A stretch of DNA of 64,000 nucleotides from an uncultured Eubacteriales bacterium. Its GTDB lineage: Bacteria; Bacillota; Clostridia; Oscillospirales; CAG-382. Below are positions 17,249-25,297 of the stretch, in pieces. Every line of letters starts with the position of its first letter. The stretch's first letter is position 1. The position numbers and the translations under genes were made by a program. The stretch lies in assembly GCA_934444645.1 (NCBI GenBank), contig CAKSCV010000001.1, positions 1 to 64,000 on the forward strand, in the 5' to 3' direction. Under the pieces are notes generated by a model. It was not told the origin of the DNA. It saw only the letters and a list, made by a program, of their open reading frames with translations, and searched no databases.

Positions 17249-19471
17249 TTATGAGCCGCTTGTGAGCCGATCGACAGCAAAAAAGTTGTGAAACCAGTTG
17301 TCGGGTGCATCGGCTTCTGTCTCCGAGATTTTGTAAATGTCGCTTTCGCCGACCTCTACAAGATCGGTGGTCACCTGCACGACCTTGACCCGGTCGCCGG
17401 TATGTAAAACGATGTTTCCTGCCGAAACGCAGGTGTCGTCGATATAGCTGGTCTTCTTTTTGCTGCCGTTGACGTAGATATGGCTGTATTCGTTGAAGCC
17501 CTCGCCGTATACGAATATGTTGTTGCTAATGTGGGAGATGTTCGAAACGGTGATGGGGCGGTAGCCGTAGCGGATGTTGGTCGGCAGATAGCGGTCAGCG
17601 CCGCCGAAGATCTTTTTTCCGCCGTAAAGAAGGTCGTATTGCAGCAAGTGCAGCTCGGCGGAGTAATCGATGCCGGTGTTGTAATACTTTTGATGCAGAC
17701 GGTTGATGTAGCCGCTTTCAAAGCCGAACATACGCATGATGTAGGACGAAAGCTCAAAGGAATGCATATCCGGTGCCTCTTTTTCGGGCAGCTCGAAATT
17801 CGACCAGATCACAAACCGCGTCTGATAGAGGTTGCCGTCCTTAAGCTTCCAGTTTTCGAGTGTAAAGGGCGGCAGATGGTCACCGTACATGATAATGACG
17901 GTCGGCTCATCGCTTACGGCAAAGGTGCTGACAAGAGAACCCAAAAAAGCGTCCATATCGTGTATCTGATTGATCCAATAGTCCACGCCGGGCTTTTCGG
18001 GATCGGCTTCGTTGCCGGTCACTAAGATGTGTGCCGGATGATCGGCGGGGAACAGCGAGTTGAATTCTTCGGCACTCGTGGGATATTTGCCGTGCCCTTG
18101 AACGGAGATGGCGTAGACGAGGTCGGCACGGTTTGGTGTGGAGGCCGTCACACCCATGAGCTCATCGGTGAGCATCGCATCTTTCGCCCAACCGCGTTCG
18201 TTGCGGCGGATATTGCGCATATTTTCGATGGAGGTGAAGGTGTCAAAGCCGAGATTCGGGAAAACCTTGTGCCGGTCGTAGAAAGAGCCGGTGTGATTGT
18301 GCATGGCGTGCGCCGCATAGCCGTAATCCTTTAAGTCGTAGGCGACCGATTCGCAGGTTTTATCCTGCAAGACCGATAAGTACGGATATTCCGCCACGCC
18401 GAAGTAATCGAGATCCATGCCGGTGATGACTTCAAATTCGGTGTTGGCCGTGCCTGCGCCGATGGAGGGGACGGTCAATTTCCCGGACGGAAAATTCTCT
18501 TGCAGACTGTGAAAAACGGGGATCGGGTCTTCGTTGAAGGCAAGGCCGTCGATGACGGTCGGGTCGAAAAAGGATTCCAGCTGTAAAAAGATGATGTTCG
18601 GCGTTGCCTTGGACGGTGCGGCGGTGGTTTCATCCGGAATGTCCGGCTGCTGATCGGGAACCGTATTGGCGTTTTCACCGAGTGAATGCTTCAGGGTTTC
18701 GAGCGATTCGTCGGAATAATTGTCGGGCCTGTCGATACCGCGGTCAACCACCGAGCAGAGAAAGGAAAACGTGAAGCCGTATTCCTTGTACGCGGTCGGA
18801 AGGTCGGAAAAATGCGCGGTAATGACGGATCCGGAATATAAGAAGACCGCACTGACCGTTGCGCAGCAGATGATGGCAAACGCCGGCAGGGAAAAGCTGT
18901 TGTCGCGTTCGGAGCGTTTTCCCTTAAAGAACGTAAACGCCAAGAGGAATAAGCCGAGCAAAATCAAAAGCACCACAAGTATCTGTTCAAAGATATTCAA
19001 ATAGATGGTGACTACGCCGAAAGCGGATTTGATGATGCGGAAATCCGGCGCATTGAGCGGTGTGTTGCGGGACAGGAGAACGACGTAGTTTGTGATGGCG
19101 AGTGTCAGGAAAAAAACGTTTAGCACGGTGAAGCCGAACAGACGTCGCTTGATGACAAGCAGCACCGAAAAGAAGGCGAAAATGATGAGCGTGTTGAAAG
19201 CAAAAACAAGCGGTTGCGAAAAGATGTGAAGAAAACCGAGAAGAAGGTTTTTGCGCAAGCTGGATTCAAGCAAATAATTCAAAAAAACCGACCACAGGGC
19301 AAGAAAACAAAGCAAGCGTTTTTTGGCATTCAAAAGCGCATAAAAGCTGTCTAAGGCATGAGCAAAAAACGTATATGCTTTTCCGTGCGGCTTTTGGGTT
19401 GCCGTGTTTTCGGACGGAGCTGCACCGTTTTGCGGCTTGCTTTTAACGGGAGCGGATGGTTGTTTTTTCAT
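17249..19471 (-). CDS. LTA synthase-like sulfatase-fold membrane protein
   Basis: A 740-residue membrane protein of the LTA synthase/alkaline phosphatase superfamily, which transfers glycerol phosphate or modifies surface glycans outside the membrane. After a proline-rich cytoplasmic tail there are about five helices between residues 45 and 245. The extracellular enzyme domain has NIIFLQLESFF (metal ligand), a GAGTANTEFEVITG nucleophile loop and IIMYGDHLPPF. The last about 120 residues look like an IPT/TIG beta domain (ITVSNISHISNNIFVYG), unusual for LtaS. The start at 19471 has GGAGG upstream; a longer frame would overlap the secG terminator. Confidence 0.9.
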   Translation of the reverse strand: MKKQPSAPVKSKPQNGAAPSENTATQKPHGKAYTFFAHALDSFYALLNAKKRLLCFLALWSVFLNYLLESSLRKNLLLGFLHIFSQPLVFAFNTLIIFAFFSVLLVIKRRLFGFTVLNVFFLTLAITNYVVLLSRNTPLNAPDFRIIKSAFGVVTIYLNIFEQILVVLLILLGLFLLAFTFFKGKRSERDNSFSLPAFAIICCATVSAVFLYSGSVITAHFSDLPTAYKEYGFTFSFLCSVVDRGIDRPDNYSDESLETLKHSLGENANTVPDQQPDIPDETTAAPSKATPNIIFLQLESFFDPTVIDGLAFNEDPIPVFHSLQENFPSGKLTVPSIGAGTANTEFEVITGMDLDYFGVAEYPYLSVLQDKTCESVAYDLKDYGYAAHAMHNHTGSFYDRHKVFPNLGFDTFTSIENMRNIRRNERGWAKDAMLTDELMGVTASTPNRADLVYAISVQGHGKYPTSAEEFNSLFPADHPAHILVTGNEADPEKPGVDYWINQIHDMDAFLGSLVSTFAVSDEPTVIIMYGDHLPPFTLENWKLKDGNLYQTRFVIWSNFELPEKEAPDMHSFELSSYIMRMFGFESGYINRLHQKYYNTGIDYSAELHLLQYDLLYGGKKIFGGADRYLPTNIRYGYRPITVSNISHISNNIFVYGEGFNEYSHIYVNGSKKKTSYIDDTCVSAGNIVLHTGDRVKVVQVTTDLVEVGESDIYKISETEADAPDNWFHNFFAVDRLTSGS

Positions 19472-19552
19472 GGATTCTCGGTTCCTCCGTTTCGATCGTT
19501 TGGATCGTTTCGATGAAATGCGTGTTTTTATCGGAAAAACTCCGGACAAAAG

Positions 19553-19592
19553 ACAAAAGCACAAGGTCGTACCCTGTGCTTTTTTTCAAGTT
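19553..19592 (-). terminator. Terminator of secG
   Basis: On the minus strand AAAGCACAGGG pairs with CCTTGTGCTTT around a short loop, followed by a T-rich run. It lies about 20 bases after the secG stop. Confidence 0.85.
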
Positions 19593-19609
19593 TGACCTTG
19601 ATTTGTCTG

Positions 19610-20008
19610 TTATTTTTCAGCTGCGACATCTGCGTCTGAATTTTCACCGTTATCGGCAACGTCTGCATTTTCACCGTTGTCGGCAACGTCTGCGTTTTCA
19701 TCGTTGTCCGAAGGCTGTTCGGTCTGCGTATCATTCGACGGAATGGTCTGTGTATACGGATTCTGTGCCGGCTGGATGACATAGAGCACCAGAACGAGTA
19801 TAACGAAAATGATGGTCACGACGGTGGTAAGCTTGTTGAACAAAGCATCTAAGGTCTTGCCTTTCTGCTTGCCGAAGAAGGTTTCCGCACCGCCGGCGAT
19901 CGAACCGGAAAGACGATGATCCTTACTGCTCTGCATAAGAACGGAGATAATAAGGAAGATCCCCATAATAATCAATAATACACCGATAACTGTGATAGCT
20001 GTTTCCAT
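19610..20008 (-). CDS. secG: Preprotein translocase subunit SecG with acidic tail
   Basis: A 132-residue SecG, a small subunit of the SecYEG channel. Two helices are clear (VIGVLLIIMGIFLIISVLMQ and VVTIIFVILVLVLYVIQ), joined by the conserved glycine-rich loop GSIAGGAETFFGK. The family usually has 70-80 residues. Here an extra acidic tail of about 45 residues contains three copies of a nine-residue ENADVADNG-type repeat. No secretion genes are adjacent, which is normal for secG. Confidence 0.94.
   Translation of the reverse strand: METAITVIGVLLIIMGIFLIISVLMQSSKDHRLSGSIAGGAETFFGKQKGKTLDALFNKLTTVVTIIFVILVLVLYVIQPAQNPYTQTIPSNDTQTEQPSDNDENADVADNGENADVADNGENSDADVAAEK
19635..19710 (-). repeat. 27-base tandem repeat inside secG
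   Basis: Two full copies (19635-19661 and 19662-19688) and a partial third (19689-19710) of a 27-base unit keep the frame and encode a nine-residue acidic repeat in the SecG tail. Confidence 0.85.
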
Positions 20009-20162
20009 TTGAATTCCTCCGATGAAATTTTTATCTTATTGTAAAGCAACGTGCACATTATAGCATACATTTCCCGAAAAAACAAGTGTTTTTTGAAAAA
20101 AACTTATAATTTACACATTTTTCTTCAAAAAAAGCCGAAAAAGCAGCCAAAATCACCGCCTG

Positions 20163-20759
20163 TCAGCGAAACCGGATGATTTTCGCACACGTTTTGAAAT
20201 TCCGTTCGCAAAAGGTCGGATCGAGTTCGGCGATGCTTTTGGTGGGACAGGGCGGTGCGTCGCTGTCGGAAAGCTGCTTTTCAAAAATGGAAACCGAATG
20301 CCAGCGGCCGAGCTTATAGCCGGCCTTTTTGACGGTTCCGACCTTTTCAAAGCCGAAGGCGTTGTGAAAGGCTTCGCTGACGCTGTTGGAGGAGGTGACA
20401 AGAGCCAGAACCTTGCGGTATTCTTGGGCTTTTAATAAAGAAAGAATGGCAAGATACAGAGCAGAGGCGATGTTGCAGCGCTGGTATTCGTTGCTTATGT
20501 AGACATAAAGACAGGTGTTCCAGGAAAAGGCCGCACCGAATTTTTGATTGACAGCATAGGCGTAACCGGCAATTTTTCCGTCGGCTTCGCACACCAAAAA
20601 CGGCAGCGACGCCGCATTTGCCGCAATACGGCGTTTGAAATCGTATACACGCGGCACAGTGGTTTCAAACGTAACGGGAGAGGAAATGACGTAGGGCGCA
20701 TAAATCGAGAGAATCGCTTCCGCATCGTCCGGAGAAGCGAAACGGATGGTTGCCGGCAT
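20163..20759 (-). CDS. GNAT-family N-acetyltransferase
   Basis: A 198-residue GNAT protein similar to phosphinothricin-type acetyltransferases: IRFASPDDAEAILSIYAPYV at the start, then SSPVTFETTVP, AGYAYAV, and ASNSVSEAF-like helix NSVSEAFHNAFGFEKVG. The acetyl-CoA loop is YQRCNIASAL, so the first glycine of the usual R/QxxGxG/A is asparagine. The last about 35 residues (from SDSDAPP) extend beyond the domain. The substrate cannot be named. It has its own strong promoter. Confidence 0.88.
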   Translation of the reverse strand: MPATIRFASPDDAEAILSIYAPYVISSPVTFETTVPRVYDFKRRIAANAASLPFLVCEADGKIAGYAYAVNQKFGAAFSWNTCLYVYISNEYQRCNIASALYLAILSLLKAQEYRKVLALVTSSNSVSEAFHNAFGFEKVGTVKKAGYKLGRWHSVSIFEKQLSDSDAPPCPTKSIAELDPTFCERNFKTCAKIIRFR

Positions 20760-20852
20760 AGAATCAGTCCTTTATATATAGGTAATGTTTGCTGTGATAC
20801 CACAACAGCCTATGCGTTTGCACGGAAAAACAGACGTGCTTTTTCTGCATAT

Positions 20853-20881
20853 AGTATAACACAGTTTTGGCTTTCGGTCAA
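20853..20881 (-). promoter_or_regulatory. Sigma-70-type promoter of the GNAT gene
   Basis: TTGACC, 17 bases, TATACT on the minus strand, 94 bases upstream of the start. Confidence 0.75.
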
Positions 20882-21080
20882 TGCCGTTCACCGAAAAATC
20901 ACGTACCGTCACAGAAATATCGGAGAGCGTGCGTATGCAAAAAAGCGAGAATTAACGAGAAAACCCGCTGTTTTTTTAAACTGAATACAAAAATCGCGGA
21001 AAAGAAATACAAAGAAAAAAGAAGAAAAACGGAGAATATAAGATTTTTACTATATAAATTTTGTTTTTGCGAAAAAACGC

Positions 21081-21108
21081 TTGACTTTTTCGGAAAAACT
21101 GGTATAAT
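21081..21108 (+). promoter_or_regulatory. Sigma-70-type promoter of rplM-rpsI
   Basis: TTGACT, 16 bases, TATAAT. The transcript leader would be under 40 bases, ending in an AGGAGG site at 21140-21145. Confidence 0.8.
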
Positions 21109-21153
21109 ATCCTTTGCTTGAATAAACGAGTATCATTTTAGGAGGATTTAACT

Positions 21154-21579
21154 ATGTCTACATTTATGGCACAGGCAGATAAAGTAGAACGCAAGTGGTA
21201 TGTCATCGACGCCGCCGGTGTTCCGCTCGGAAAAACTGCCGTCAAGGCTGCCGACATTCTTCGCGGCAAGCACAGACCCGAATTCACTCCGCACGTGGAT
21301 TGCGGCGAATTCGTCATCATTATCAACACCGATAAGGCCGTTCTTACCGGCAAGAAACTTGAACAGAAGGTTTATTACCATCATTCCGGCTACATCAGCG
21401 GTTTGAAGGCTGTTAACTATAAGGAGCTCATGGAAAAGGATTCCGCAAAGGCTATGATGCTTGCAGTCAAGGGTATGCTCCCGAAGAATTCCATCGGTGC
21501 CAAGAGCCTTACCAGACTCAAGCTCTACACCGGCAGCGAACATGACAACGCGGCGCAAAAGCCGATCGTTCTTGCATAA
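21154..21579 (+). CDS. rplM: 50S ribosomal protein L13
   Basis: A 141-residue uL13, an early-assembling large-subunit protein. Conserved segments include KWYVIDAAGVPLGKTA, HVDCGEFVIIINTDK, KVYYHHSGYISGLK and MLPKNSIG. It is preceded by a perfect AGGAGG site and followed 15 bases later by rpsI, the standard bacterial pair. Confidence 0.98.
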   Translation: MSTFMAQADKVERKWYVIDAAGVPLGKTAVKAADILRGKHRPEFTPHVDCGEFVIIINTDKAVLTGKKLEQKVYYHHSGYISGLKAVNYKELMEKDSAKAMMLAVKGMLPKNSIGAKSLTRLKLYTGSEHDNAAQKPIVLA

Positions 21580-21594
21580 GGGAGGTAAACGGAT

Positions 21595-21996
21595 ATGTAT
21601 ACAAGTGCAAAGCCTTATTTCTACGGAACCGGCAGAAGAAAGAGCTCCGTTGCCCGTGTAAGAATTATGCAGGGAACCGGTGTTATCACCATCAACGGCC
21701 GTTCGCTCGATGACTATTTCGGTCTTGAAACCTTAAAGCTTATCGTCCGTCAGCCGTTTGAAGCTACCAAAACGCTCGGTGCATTTGATGTTATCTGCAC
21801 CGTAACCGGCGGCGGTGTTTCCGGTCAGGCCGGCGCAATCCGTCACGGTGTTGCAAGAGCACTTCTTCAGGCAGACGAAAACAATCGTCCTGTTCTCAAG
21901 AAGGCAGGCTTCTTAACGAGAGACCCTCGTATGAAGGAAAGAAAGAAGTACGGTTTGAAGGCAGCTCGCCGCGCACCGCAGTTCTCGAAGAGATAA
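21595..21996 (+). CDS. rpsI: 30S ribosomal protein S9
   Basis: A 133-residue uS9, a small-subunit protein whose C-terminal tail contacts P-site tRNA. It begins with YFYGTGRRKSSVARVRI and ends with the conserved basic tail RRAPQFSKR. A GGGAGG site precedes the start. The unit ends at the terminator 17 bases downstream. Confidence 0.98.
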   Translation: MYTSAKPYFYGTGRRKSSVARVRIMQGTGVITINGRSLDDYFGLETLKLIVRQPFEATKTLGAFDVICTVTGGGVSGQAGAIRHGVARALLQADENNRPVLKKAGFLTRDPRMKERKKYGLKAARRAPQFSKR

Positions 21997-22013
21997 CTAC
22001 TCGGTTGTCCATA

Positions 22014-22045
22014 CAAGCCCGGATTTCTTTCCGGGCTTGCTTTTT
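22014..22045 (+). terminator. Terminator of rplM-rpsI
   Basis: CAAGCCCGG pairs with CCGGGCTTG around an eight-base loop, followed by CTTTTT. Confidence 0.95.
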
Positions 22046-22109
22046 ACACCACGACTGCGCCAGTCTTTCGGCATAACTGCTTGACTGTATCCTGTATGGA
22101 GGAAATTGT

Positions 22110-23501
22110 ATGCCTATTCAAAACAGTTACCGAAAATCGTCGTTTGACCGCTATTTGTTTGAAATCTGCGTGGCGGTTGAATTGCTTATGTCCTTTTCCT
22201 TTTTGGGATATCTCCATTTTCCGTCTATGTCCGTGACAATCGCGTATATTCCGATTTTGATTGCCGGCTGCTGCTTCGGCGTGCTTCCGGCGACGGTCAC
22301 GGGTTTTGCTTTCGGCCTTGCCGGATTATATAAAGCATCGGCTTCGTATATTCTGCAGACCGATATTGTTTTTTCACCGTTTTACAGCGGCAAGCCGGTG
22401 GAAAGCTTGCTTTTGAGCATCGGGATGCGGACGCTGTACGGATTTGTTATCGGAATCGCTTATGCTTGGGCGAAAAGACGCAAACATCATCCGTTTTTGT
22501 GGATGTGTGCCGTGTCGGCCGTGGCTCCGTTTTTGCATACGTTGTTTGTCTTTTCCGGCTACGGGTTTTTGTTCCCGGAGCTTGGATATAACTGGAAGAA
22601 TTCCTTTGTTTCGCCTTTCGGACACCTTTTGCTTGCCGCTCTTTGCGTGATTGTTACGGGTGTTGTATGGAAGCTTTATTCGGGCAAGGCGGCGGCACGT
22701 TTGCGCGGCGTACTCCGCAGTGCCGAAAGTACGCCATACGTTGTACGGCACATGACACACCAGGTGATCCTTTCCGGACTCGCCGCGTTTGCTTTAACCT
22801 TTGTGGCGGCTGTCTATTTTTCGGAACGTACCGCCTTTATGCTGCAGCAACGGGATGTTGAGGTATCTTCGGCTATATCGCTTGACCTTATGCTCTTGCA
22901 GCTGCAGTTTGTGTTTGCTATATTGGCGCTGCTTTACATTGTGCTCGTGATACTTCTTATCCTGTCCAAACGGACGGCCTACCGCTCCTTCATCAGCGAA
23001 ATGGATGATTTGACCGGTGTTATGGGGCGCCGTATGTTCTGGGAATACTTTGACAAACAGCAAGAAAAGTATAAAGCAGACTCCGATTCCCACAAAAGCG
23101 GTTGGCTGCTGCTGGTCGATGTCGATTACTTCAAGAAAATCAACGATACCTTCGGACATCTGACCGGCGACCGTGTGCTGCAGGAATTTGCCGCAGCATT
23201 GAAAGATGCGTTTGCAGCAAGCGGCATTGTCGCCAGAATCGGCGGCGACGAGTTTGTCGTGCTTGTGGAGAAACCGTTATCCGCCAAAGATGTCACACAG
23301 TGCGCGGAAAGCTTTATGCGGAAAATTTCCGGCATTCTTGCGGAATCGTCGTACACGGTGACTGCCAGTATCGGCGGCTGCCGGGTGAATGAGTTTTCGC
23401 AGAAGCAGAAACTGTTGGAGGCGGCTGATGCGAGACTGTATGAAGCGAAGCAGAGCGGCCGCGCACAGGTGAAGCTTTCGGATATTTCCGATAACCGATG
23501 A
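22110..23501 (+). CDS. Membrane GGDEF protein with an ECF transporter S-component-like sensor
   Basis: A 463-residue protein predicted to make cyclic di-GMP from two GTP. The first about 200 residues form roughly six helices and resemble the substrate-binding S component of ECF vitamin importers (VTIAYIPILIAGCCFGVLPA, then VFSPFYSGKPVESLLLSIGM). Two more helices lie near 218-238 and 260-285. The catalytic domain runs from about 300, with the active-site motif GGDEF at residues 378-382 and intact DVDYFKKINDTFGH. The inhibitory I-site RxxD before the motif is absent (AASG). No ECF ATPase or T component is nearby, so the S-like domain probably senses a small ligand rather than transports it. Confidence 0.88.
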   Translation: MPIQNSYRKSSFDRYLFEICVAVELLMSFSFLGYLHFPSMSVTIAYIPILIAGCCFGVLPATVTGFAFGLAGLYKASASYILQTDIVFSPFYSGKPVESLLLSIGMRTLYGFVIGIAYAWAKRRKHHPFLWMCAVSAVAPFLHTLFVFSGYGFLFPELGYNWKNSFVSPFGHLLLAALCVIVTGVVWKLYSGKAAARLRGVLRSAESTPYVVRHMTHQVILSGLAAFALTFVAAVYFSERTAFMLQQRDVEVSSAISLDLMLLQLQFVFAILALLYIVLVILLILSKRTAYRSFISEMDDLTGVMGRRMFWEYFDKQQEKYKADSDSHKSGWLLLVDVDYFKKINDTFGHLTGDRVLQEFAAALKDAFAASGIVARIGGDEFVVLVEKPLSAKDVTQCAESFMRKISGILAESSYTVTASIGGCRVNEFSQKQKLLEAADARLYEAKQSGRAQVKLSDISDNR

Positions 23502-23506
23502 TTAAA

Positions 23507-23539
23507 GTAAAAAAAGAAGCTTTGACGGCTTCTTTTTTT
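23507..23539. terminator. Bidirectional terminator between the GGDEF gene and doc
   Basis: A-rich arm AAAAAAGAAGC pairs with GCTTCTTTTTTT around TTTGACG. T-runs on both strands let it serve both converging genes. Confidence 0.88.
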
Positions 23540-23551
23540 ACGCATTCTGTT

Positions 23552-23926
23552 TTACTCATTTGCAAGAATCCAGTCAAGCAAATCGTCGTAACTCATTTCG
23601 CCGGCTGCTACAGCTAAACCGACACGTGCCACGTCATCGACTGTGGGGGATATCTTAACACCGTTTGTTTCAAGAAAGGTTAGCAATACATACATACCGA
23701 TTCGTTTATTTCCGTCAACAAAGGCGTGATTGGAGATTAAGGCGTAGCCGATTCGCGCACCTTTTTCTTCTTTTGTAGGGTATAGTTCTTTTCCGTCAAA
23801 GGTTTGAAAAGCTGATTCGAGTGCACTGTCTAAAAGCCGACTATCGCGGATGTTCGGGTCACCGCCGGTTTCTTCCGTAATCAGTTTGTGAAGAAGGAGA
23901 ACCTTTTCCTTGCTGAATTTTATCAT
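23552..23926 (-). CDS. doc: Death-on-curing (Doc/Fic) family toxin
   Basis: A 124-residue Fic-fold toxin. Doc proteins phosphorylate elongation factor Tu and so stop translation. The Fic active-site motif is intact as HAFVDGNKR (residues 67-75). The N-terminal TEETGGDPNIRDSRLLDSAL matches Doc. Its start overlaps the antitoxin stop by four bases, the usual arrangement for coupled translation. Mobile context is not evident. Confidence 0.95.
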   Translation of the reverse strand: MIKFSKEKVLLLHKLITEETGGDPNIRDSRLLDSALESAFQTFDGKELYPTKEEKGARIGYALISNHAFVDGNKRIGMYVLLTFLETNGVKISPTVDDVARVGLAVAAGEMSYDDLLDWILANE

Positions 23927-24165
23927 TTTGCCAACTCCTCAAAGGCCTTGCGGTATTTTTTCAAAATCCGATTGGCAACGAAATCAATTTTTTCATCATC
24001 GGTCATTTCAATGGAATTGTTGTTTTCGATATCAATCAACTTGTATTTCGGTTTATTATTCTTAAAAATATAGACCTCGCCGGATTGGTCAACTTTCCGT
24101 GCCACTTTTGAAAAGTTTTGATTGGCTTCCGCAATGGAAACGATTTTATTCATATCAATATTCAT
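23923..24165 (-). CDS. phd: Phd/YefM-family antitoxin
   Basis: An 80-residue antitoxin with the Phd N-terminal DNA-binding fold (IVSIAEANQNFSKVARKVDQSG, then VYIFKNNKPKYKLID). The acidic to basic C-terminal tail would wrap around the toxin. Phd proteins repress their own operon. AGGCACACGC precedes the start, so the ribosome site is modest (AGGAGGCAC). It is the first gene of the pair. Confidence 0.93.
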   Translation of the reverse strand: MNIDMNKIVSIAEANQNFSKVARKVDQSGEVYIFKNNKPKYKLIDIENNNSIEMTDDEKIDFVANRILKKYRKAFEELAK

Positions 24166-24188
24166 GCGTGTGCCTCCTTTACATGTAT

Positions 24189-24217
24189 ATTATACACAAA
24201 TCTTAGGATGTTGTCAA
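24189..24217 (-). promoter_or_regulatory. Sigma-70-type promoter of phd-doc
   Basis: TTGACA, 17 bases, TATAAT on the minus strand. A near-palindromic TGTATAATATACA overlaps the -10 and is a likely Phd operator. Confidence 0.8.
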
Positions 24218-24268
24218 GCAAGGCTGTAAAAAACGGTGTGAAGCCGGCAAGCTTCACACCGCAAAACA

Positions 24269-25297
24269 CTAATTAAACCGGAAAACCTTCCGGGCAATGG
24301 AATACACTGTCACCGAAAAATGCCGTCCCAAAAGCATCAGCGCACACATGGTGGTGTAGCGTAATTTCCGGTAGGTACGCAAGTCTTTTGCTTTTATGTA
24401 CGCCCAAAGGTCTTTTGCTTTTCGGAAATTTTCCTCTGTGCCCGATTTGTACAGAAAAATCGAGGAAATGCAAACCATTAACGCCATTTCGTGCATCATG
24501 TACGAATATAAGCGGCGGCTTTGCTTTTTCACTTGGTTCAAATCGTGACAGTCAAGCATCAGGCGCGTCACGAGAAGCTGTTGATCGATGCGCTTGATGA
24601 CGTTCTGCTCGGTGACCGATTGGTCGGCGCGTCCGATAAAATACAGATACAGATCGAGGTTCATGTAGTACAGCGTTTTCACAAACGGAAACGGCTGATA
24701 CATATATAAATTGTCCACGTAAAACGTGTGCTTGGGGAGCGTAATGCCGCAGCCGCGCAAAAATTCCGTCCGGTAGATGACCGAATGCATCATGAGATAT
24801 TGGGTGACCAAAAAGCGGTGCGTGTCATCCCAGGTAATCATCTTTTCTTCGGGGAAGACGTTGTTGTAGCGCATGACCTTGCGTTCCGAGCCGTCCCAAT
24901 GGTCGTAAACGTAGTTGCAGACATACATATCCACCGTTTTGTTTTCGGCGACATGCTCGCGCATTCGGCATAACAGCCTTTGCAAAGCCTCTTTATCCAG
25001 CCGGTCATCCGAATCGACCACTTTGTAGAACAAGCCCGATGCGTGGCGCAGACCTTGGTTGACGCCTTCGCCGTGACCGCCGTTCTCTTGGTGAATTACG
25101 CGGATTTTTTCGGGATATTTTGCGGCATAGCTGTCGGCAATTTCCGGTGTGCGGTCGGTCGAGCCGTCGTCGATCAAAATGATCTCGGTGTCGTCGCCGG
25201 CCTCTAAAAGCGAATCGATACATTTGTCCATATACGCTGCCGAATTGTAGCAGGGAATGGCAAAGGTGAGAAGTATTTGGCCGTTTGGCAAAGCCAT
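24269..25297 (-). CDS. Family 2 glycosyltransferase
   Basis: A 342-residue GT-A fold glycosyltransferase: FAIPCYNSAAYMDKCIDSLL, IILIDDGSTDRTPEIAD, and the metal-binding VVDSDDRLD. The C-terminal part has basic and aromatic helices but no clear membrane segment. The gene overlaps the end of glf by one base, so it is translationally coupled and probably uses UDP-galactofuranose or extends a Galf-containing glycan; that link is inference. No other polymer genes follow. Confidence 0.92.
   Translation of the reverse strand: MALPNGQILLTFAIPCYNSAAYMDKCIDSLLEAGDDTEIILIDDGSTDRTPEIADSYAAKYPEKIRVIHQENGGHGEGVNQGLRHASGLFYKVVDSDDRLDKEALQRLLCRMREHVAENKTVDMYVCNYVYDHWDGSERKVMRYNNVFPEEKMITWDDTHRFLVTQYLMMHSVIYRTEFLRGCGITLPKHTFYVDNLYMYQPFPFVKTLYYMNLDLYLYFIGRADQSVTEQNVIKRIDQQLLVTRLMLDCHDLNQVKKQSRRLYSYMMHEMALMVCISSIFLYKSGTEENFRKAKDLWAYIKAKDLRTYRKLRYTTMCALMLLGRHFSVTVYSIARKVFRFN

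Larger units (their letters stand above)
20760..21153. other. AT-rich divergent intergenic region
   Basis: This 394-base gap lies between the GNAT gene (leftward) and rplM (rightward). It holds one promoter for each, and a poly-purine, AT-rich stretch at about 20960-21060. I see no extra gene and no clear structured L13 leader. Confidence 0.7.

Noticed and set aside
21109..21153. L13 autoregulatory leader
   Set aside because: The predicted leader is under 40 bases and shows no conserved stem before the ribosome site.
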